64,000 nt of DNA, taken from positions 930,001 through 994,000 of the forward strand of contig JACDQD010000006.1 of assembly GCA_019843655.1 (NCBI GenBank). The letters are read 5' to 3'. The stretch comes from Lethocerus indicus (taxonomy: Eukaryota; Arthropoda; Insecta; Hemiptera; Belostomatidae). This document shows, one piece after another, positions 63,551 through 64,000 of this stretch (position 1 is its first letter; every line of letters starts with the position of its first letter). Below the pieces are notes generated by a model, which did not search any database, was not told the origin of the DNA, and saw only the letters and a list, made by a program, of their open reading frames with translations. The translations under genes and the position numbers were made by a program.

Positions 63551-64000
63551 CTGAAACATAAAGAAACAACAGTTAAAATTTCATTTGCGCAGATTATAAG
63601 TTGAAAACAGTACAAAACTGTATGATAAATGCAGCATTTTGAAGATATTATTCTGATGAAATTTATAGAGTTCATTTATACACTGTGAAAAATACAAGGT
63701 GTATAATGATCTAATTATATTTGCTAAAACTCAAAATCTGTCAATGTTGCTTCTTTAAACACAAAATATTTCTTTATTTTTATAAAAATAATGTTTCAGA
63801 GAATGAAATAATATGTTTTGAAATATTTATAATACTACCTAACTCAAATAAGAGGCTTAAATCAATAAGATGCCTAAATAACACTCAAAAATTATGTAAT
63901 GATAAAAGCTGAATAAATACACAGTAAAATAAATGTATTATAGTAAGGTGAACTCAGACCACTGATGAAATATTAACAAAACACAGTTAAGATTATTAGA
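63551..64000 (-). other. Dys: 3' part of the upstream dystrophin intron
   Basis: This AT-rich sequence lies upstream of the exon at 63396-63550 and ends in a TTTCAG acceptor. No further exon or repeat is recognisable before the window edge, so the preceding dystrophin exon lies outside. Confidence 0.7.

Noticed and set aside
1..64000. rRNA, working tRNA, CRISPR, operon or phage features
   Set aside because: None seen; the sequence is clearly animal genomic DNA.

Overview
The window looks like a gene-poor stretch of an arthropod genome, most likely an insect. The evidence is decayed mariner, jockey-type and piggyBac-type elements, AT-rich introns with canonical GT/AG splice sites, many GA and TA microsatellites, and dystrophin exons with clear similarity to animal dystrophin. 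No prokaryotic feature is present (no operons, rRNA or CRISPR). Species cannot be named from the sequence.

The only gene I can support is dystrophin (Dys), read on the minus strand, so the gene runs from right to left. Two internal exons lie at 63396-63550 and 62290-62452 and encode spectrin-like repeat sequence equivalent to about repeats 22-23 of human dystrophin. Leftwards follows more than 36 kb with no further exon of the long form that I can recognise. Inside this huge intron, at 25957-27114 on the same strand, sits a GC-rich 1158-nt coding exon. It has its own ATG, an in-frame stop just upstream and a good splice donor. It ends in phase 0, exactly as the exon at 62290-62452 does, so both could splice to the same downstream exon. 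I read it as the first exon of a shorter dystrophin isoform made from an internal promoter. Its reading frame breaks and recovers once, which looks like two compensating one-base changes.

The rest is intronic or intergenic DNA. From left to right: a decayed tandem array (2.4-3.1 kb), a long hairpin element (6.1-6.5 kb), a second tandem array (9.3-9.8 kb), a jockey 3' end (11.6-12.1 kb), a second hairpin element whose loop is inverted (18.8-19.3 kb), GC-rich islands (20-23 kb), the alternative first exon with a CpG-rich upstream region (26-27.5 kb), a piggyBac-like short element (34.4-34.8 kb), a tRNA-like SINE head (37.7 kb), deletion derivatives of the hairpin family (39.4, 40.4, 45.1 kb), two mariner remnants (41.8 and 49.6 kb) sharing a 295-bp right flank, an old antisense jockey remnant (44.3 kb), a second jockey 3' end (51.4-51.9 kb), a third tandem array (58.6-59.0 kb), and then an AT-rich part from about 59.6 kb that carries the dystrophin exons. 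Long G or C runs are common up to about 58.4 kb and absent after it.
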